DNA of 64,000 nt from NCBI GenBank assembly GCA_034008185.1, contig CM067086.1, positions 11,036,507-11,100,506 of the forward strand. Reading direction: 5' to 3'. The notes below the pieces were generated by a model that was not told where the DNA came from, did not search any database, and saw only the letters and a list, made by a program, of their open reading frames with translations. The position numbers were made by a program, and so were the translations under genes. This stretch comes from Gorsachius magnificus (Eukaryota; Chordata; Aves; Pelecaniformes; Ardeidae). Below, in pieces: positions 59,933 to 64,000 of the stretch (positions are counted from its first letter, which is position 1; each line of letters starts with the position of its first letter).

Positions 59933-60062
59933 CTCAAAGTTGACAGAGATCAGCTCAAGCAGGATGCAGCATCCACACGCTTCTTTAACAGCTCTGCATA
60001 AAATGTACTGTGCGAGCGCAGTGCGACACATCTCAAACACCAACCATCGAGTCTTAGAACGA
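59933..60062 (-). CDS. candidate minus-strand gene (right block), exon 3 of 6
   Basis: A very good acceptor (CTACTTACTCTTCAG) and donor (TTTGAG|GTAAAT) bound 130 bases with one sensible frame: RSKTRWLVFEMCRTALAQYI then LCRAVKEACGCCILLELISV and NFE (phase 2 to 0). CpGs sit in CGT, CGA, CGC and GCG codons. This is among the most convincing exons of the unknown gene: helical, Cys- and Leu-rich, HEAT/ARM-like in feel, but with no family I can name. Confidence 0.6.
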
Positions 60063-60133
60063 CTGAAGAGTAAGTAGAAAATTCCCTTCTCAGGGCTGAA
60101 TTCATCACCTGGATCATAGCATTCCAGTCTCAC

Positions 60134-60153
60134 CCCACATGCTGCAGAGCTCC
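60134..60153 (-). CDS. candidate minus-strand gene (right block), exon 2 of 6
   Basis: A strong acceptor (CATCTTGCTTCACAG) is followed by 20 bases reading GALQHV plus GG and a donor GGG|GTGAGA (phase 0 to 2). The GG joins the first T of the next exon as a Gly codon. A second donor (CCAG|GTGATG, 26 bases further) is possible in another frame. Confidence 0.45.
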
Positions 60154-60864
60154 CTGTGAAGCAAGATGAAGGTGACATGCTACATTGCACACAAAAAAAT
60201 CACCAGGGAATTCCTTAATTTCAGGTAGTAGGTCCTTTAACACAAAAGGCATCTCTGAATAGCTTCCCAACACAGGCTACAGACAAACCACCCAGAACAG
60301 AACATACCCTCAAGCACAGCAACGCCATATTCCCAAAATACCATGCTAAAAGACTGCTGCATACTGAACTATTACTGTCCAAAAGCCCTTCAAAAGTTTT
60401 AGCACTTTCTAGAGAACAGTAATTCTTGCAATTACACCATCATATCAAAACTTCCAACACTGCCCTCCAAAATCTAAGTGCCCCCTGCTTACCTTTTAGA
60501 ACCTCCCTGGACAAAAAACCTGCCATTTAGAGCACTGGGTTACACCCCACACACTGACAACATGGCGGCCTCTGCTCCCTTCTCAGTCAGGGTGCAGGGG
60601 AACTCCTGCAAGCAGGACCCCTCCCCTCACCATCAGCTCCCAGCTCCCTTGCTGCTTCCCTTTCAGTGGCTCCTAACACCATCCAGCACTATGTGGCTGG
60701 TCGGTCTCTGGGCCATGCCTCAAGGGTTACAGTCTCCAAAAGTCCCAAATCGGTTTTCAGCCTCACCCCCAGCTGAGAAGAGCCTGGGGACTAGTTTCTC
60801 CCCTGCCGCCCCCCAATAAAAAGGAGTTCTCCTGGCAACGGAGCTCTGCCCCACACAGCCTCAC

Positions 60865-60915
60865 CTTTTCTGCAGATACTAAGGACTGCTCTTTCCAGAG
60901 ACCATCACCTTTCAT
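60865..60915 (-). CDS. candidate minus-strand gene (right block), exon 1 of 6
   Basis: A pyrimidine-rich acceptor (TTGTTCCTCCCTGGGCAG) and a strong donor (GAAAAG|GTGAGG) bound 17 codons, MKGDGLWKEQSLVSAEK (phase 0 to 0). The frame is also open upstream through an ATG in perfect start context (GCAGCCATGG at about 60954-60963) followed by a signal-like AVPVVLLLFL, so it could alternatively be a first exon; the strong acceptor favours an internal exon. Confidence 0.5.
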
Positions 60916-63900
60916 CTGCCCAGGGAGGAACAAAAGCAGCACCACAGGCACAGCCATGGCTGCCGTTCCTTCTTTGCTCTGCCCTGCCCCAGGCACGGGC
61001 ACAGGTGCCACTTATCAGGGCCGACCGTCCCAGCCCAGCTGCAAGCAGGGCACACCTGGGCCCACAGCCTCCTTCTTTTCTGAGGGGGCACCCACAGTAA
61101 GTAGGACCAAGCCCCACTTGGCACCAGGAGTATGTTTTGGGACGCATGAGGCATGTTTCTCTTCTACCATGTTTGTTCAGTTTAAGGCCTATCCTTTTTT
61201 AAAAATTTACATGTTTAAGACCTATCTTTGTGGAGACTAGCGGCCCCCCTCCTCCCCACAGGCAGAGCTAGCAGCCAGGCCCTGCCCTCCACTGACCAGA
61301 GCCATTTGCTCTGTCATTTGCAGACACTTTCATGCTGATTAACCATTTCCAAGCATTGTATTGCGTTGCACATTTTCAGTTGTTCTAGGCCACCATCTCA
61401 GGGCAACTTGCGCGGTGCACGAGCTGTCATTTCATCGATCCAGAATGTGTTTCTGGCAAGGGCTTTAATAATCTGTTGTCCTCATGACAAGCCTCCTTTC
61501 CCTTTCAGATTAACAAAGTACTAATTTAAATAACATCTACTAAAATGGTAAAATTAATGCAAATCACATGTTTTTCCACCTCAGAGTTTGTCCTCAGTCT
61601 TTTCCTTCAGAAGAAAAGCTTGCTGTGCTCCTGCAATGCAATTCAAACACATCAATCCTAGATAAAAACGCAGTCTGCAATTTTTGTCCATCCTGGGATT
61701 TACATTTTTAGCCTTTCATTCTTCAAGCTCTCTGCTAGTCTATGCAATACCAAGCAACATGGCAGCCTTTTTCAAGTTTTGTATGTAAAATAGAATTGCC
61801 CCTTTTCTCCATTTGCCTGGCTGCTGTTCTGCCAACTCTAGATCAGCTCACTCCTGTGTTCCTCTCCTCATTTAATGTTACCTTGTGTAGCAAGGCAAGG
61901 GCCAGCAGTTTTAGGATATACTTTATACTTCTGTTATGCACGTGTTGTATTGTACACGCCCTCTCACAAAGGTGTGGATTTTGTATTTTATATAGAAATT
62001 CAGGATAATACTCCTAATTTAAGAAAAAAATATTTTGTACCTTATTAGCATTTAGTTTTTTAATCCAGCAGTGAATAATTCAGATGTTGGCCAATATTAA
62101 GGTTTGTTTCCTACATACATGTCCCCCTTTGTAACTACTATCCAGTTCTCAAAAAAGGACTACAGTTTTCTCTCTCCCATTCTCTTTGTTTGATAATGAT
62201 CACTTCTATTTTTGCAAGAAATCACGCATAATGTTTTAATGTCATCTTTTTCAAGGGCTGTATGGCTTTTTCTTCTTACAGTGTCCTAGTGCACAGTGTC
62301 ACTGTGCTTGTGTCTTTAAAAGGCATTTACTTAATGCAGCAAAAGCTCAGGTTTGCTTTAATCACGTATTAGCAGTCTACCAAAAATTAAGTGGTTATGT
62401 TACCTACCAAGTTCCCTTAAGAGGAGCAAAGGTAACAGTTCTAAGTAGTGTTATTTTCCTCAAGCATTTATTAGCACTGATGAGTGATATTTGGTCCCAC
62501 TTTTACTAGCATTCTCATGTCTGTGTTTTGCTTCCTCCCTATGCACATAAAATGGAATAGACGTGTTTGCTGTGTGGTTTCTGGCTGAAAAACATCAAAT
62601 GAGATTTTGTTTTAGGTGTGCTGTTTGTGTTTCAAACTGCTAGGAATTATCTCATTGTTACAGGAAATAATATTCATTTCATAATATCTAAAAAATAATA
62701 TTAACAATAATTACCCTAGTAATAGGACACAGCATTGTGTTAGCAATTTTTGGTCAGCCCACTGGTCCATTTTTCCTTCCGTGCTGTCTCTGACAGTAGC
62801 TCATGCTCAGCTAACTGAAGAAAGCACAAGAAAATTTGTAACTCAATTGTTTTTGTTCAAGCAACAAACATTAAGCAAAGGCATCCATATTCTACTACAT
62901 GGATAAAAATCTGTATTATTAATTATTCCACATTTGAGAATATCCATATAACAGATAAGTAAATTACATCATGGAAAGAATGGCCCAAATTTGGAAATTA
63001 GAGACTTGACAGTGTATCCTTTGTACCCATCTCCATCAGCTGATAATCATTTGGCTAAGTCTGTGTTTGATAAACAAAGCTGTGATGTTCTACTGGAAAT
63101 ACACTTATAGTAATATTAGCACTGGTATTTTCAATGACCAGAGTTCAGCATACTTGATGTTGGCTTCATGTTAACCTCTTTCCTCAGTGCTGTTAAATCT
63201 AATTCCAAAGAGCGATAATAGCATGTCAAATGCTGAGAGTGTTTGAAATCCAGGCTCAGATCCAGTTTTACGAACTGGCTCCTTATCCCTTAGGGCAGAC
63301 CAAACTCAATCAACCAAACCTGTTCCCCTACACCCCAAAATTCCAAAATATAGATGTACAACTTGAATTTTGAAACACTGTTTTCGGAGCATTTTGAAAA
63401 ACAAAGACTCTTTCTCTTTTGGCTTTAATTATATCACAGCACATGCAAGTATTCTAGGCACCTCTAGGGAACAAGTTAACACTGATCATCTCTGCTTCTC
63501 AAAAATTTCTCATCTAAATTTAGACATGATCAGACAAGTAAAGGTCAAAACCACAAAACAGGGAGCGAGACAAATATAAAGGGAGATTTTGGTGAGCAGA
63601 AAACACAACTGCTCAGAGGAAAGCAAAGGAGATCGGAAGTCTTCCTTCGCTATTGGAGATGCAGGTGTATGGGATCCCGTTGCATGGATCACGCCTCCTG
63701 CCATTCCTCCCGTTTGCAGTATGAGCTTTCCTACACTCCGCTCTGTCACAGACACCTGCCTTCTTCCTGTCTAATTCTTTGATCATCTGTCCAACAGATG
63801 AATATGCACTAAGCTGCTTGCAGGTGCCATCTCTGCTTTACACTGACATCAACTCATTGCTGTGTTAGGCACTACCTACCAGCCAGGGCTTGCTTTTCCC

Positions 63901-64000
63901 CTGCAACTCTCTACTTTTTGACATCCATAGCCTTTATAATCTCTGTTCATCCTGGCTTGGTGAGAATATATACAAAACGTCATCTAAAATCCTAACTTCT
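60916..64000. other. right end, no supported gene
   Basis: A GC-richer patch (60.5-61.3 kb) gives way to AT-rich sequence. A possible minus-strand exon at 62408-62440 (TVTFAPLKGT, donor TTG|GTAGGT) was seen but is weak. If the minus-strand gene continues, its upstream exons should lie here or beyond the window. Confidence 0.35.

Noticed and set aside
1..64000. tRNA, rRNA, CRISPR arrays, bacterial operons, viral genes
   Set aside because: None was seen; the window is vertebrate nuclear DNA.

Overview
The window looks like bird nuclear DNA. It has spliced vertebrate exons, CR1 retrotransposons of the avian type (short octamer-like 3' tails and a long reverse-transcriptase ORF), a few ancient MIR-like fragments, and otherwise little repeat. 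No bacterial, organellar or viral gene was seen.

Left end, 541-7945, plus strand: the last five coding exons and the 3' UTR of SWAP70. This is the only gene I recognise with certainty. The exons join in phase into a 226-residue C-terminal part that is mostly coiled coil and ends at a TAA at 5976.

The rest, about 8.1-61 kb: no gene can be named, but the minus strand carries many short open exons flanked by good splice sites whose phases agree. Two runs stand out. Eight exons between 24465 and 8166 join from an ATG to a stop as a closed 324-codon frame. Six exons between 60915 and 58996 join without a phase break. Between them are further exon candidates (57.9, 55.8, 54.2, 51.6-50.5, 48.2, 43.4, 40.2, 32.9, 30.6, 29.9, 29.1, 27.3 and 25.9 kb), several of which also chain in phase. 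My inference is one or two long minus-strand genes lying tail-to-tail with SWAP70, but I do not recognise the protein. The gene that follows SWAP70 in mammals, SBF2 on the opposite strand, was looked for by its C-terminal PH-domain sequence and was not seen.

Interspersed elements: a CR1 copy on the minus strand at 53.0-53.9 kb with a 258-codon frame; CR1 pieces at 30.9, 56.7 and 57.1-57.5 kb; MIR-like pieces; a GC-rich block at 12-13.6 kb; long G, C, A and T tracts; a perfect 11-bp hairpin in the SWAP70 3' UTR; and an inverted-repeat pair around 55.9-56.3 kb. All minus-strand exon models were made by eye and need transcript or protein-homology confirmation.
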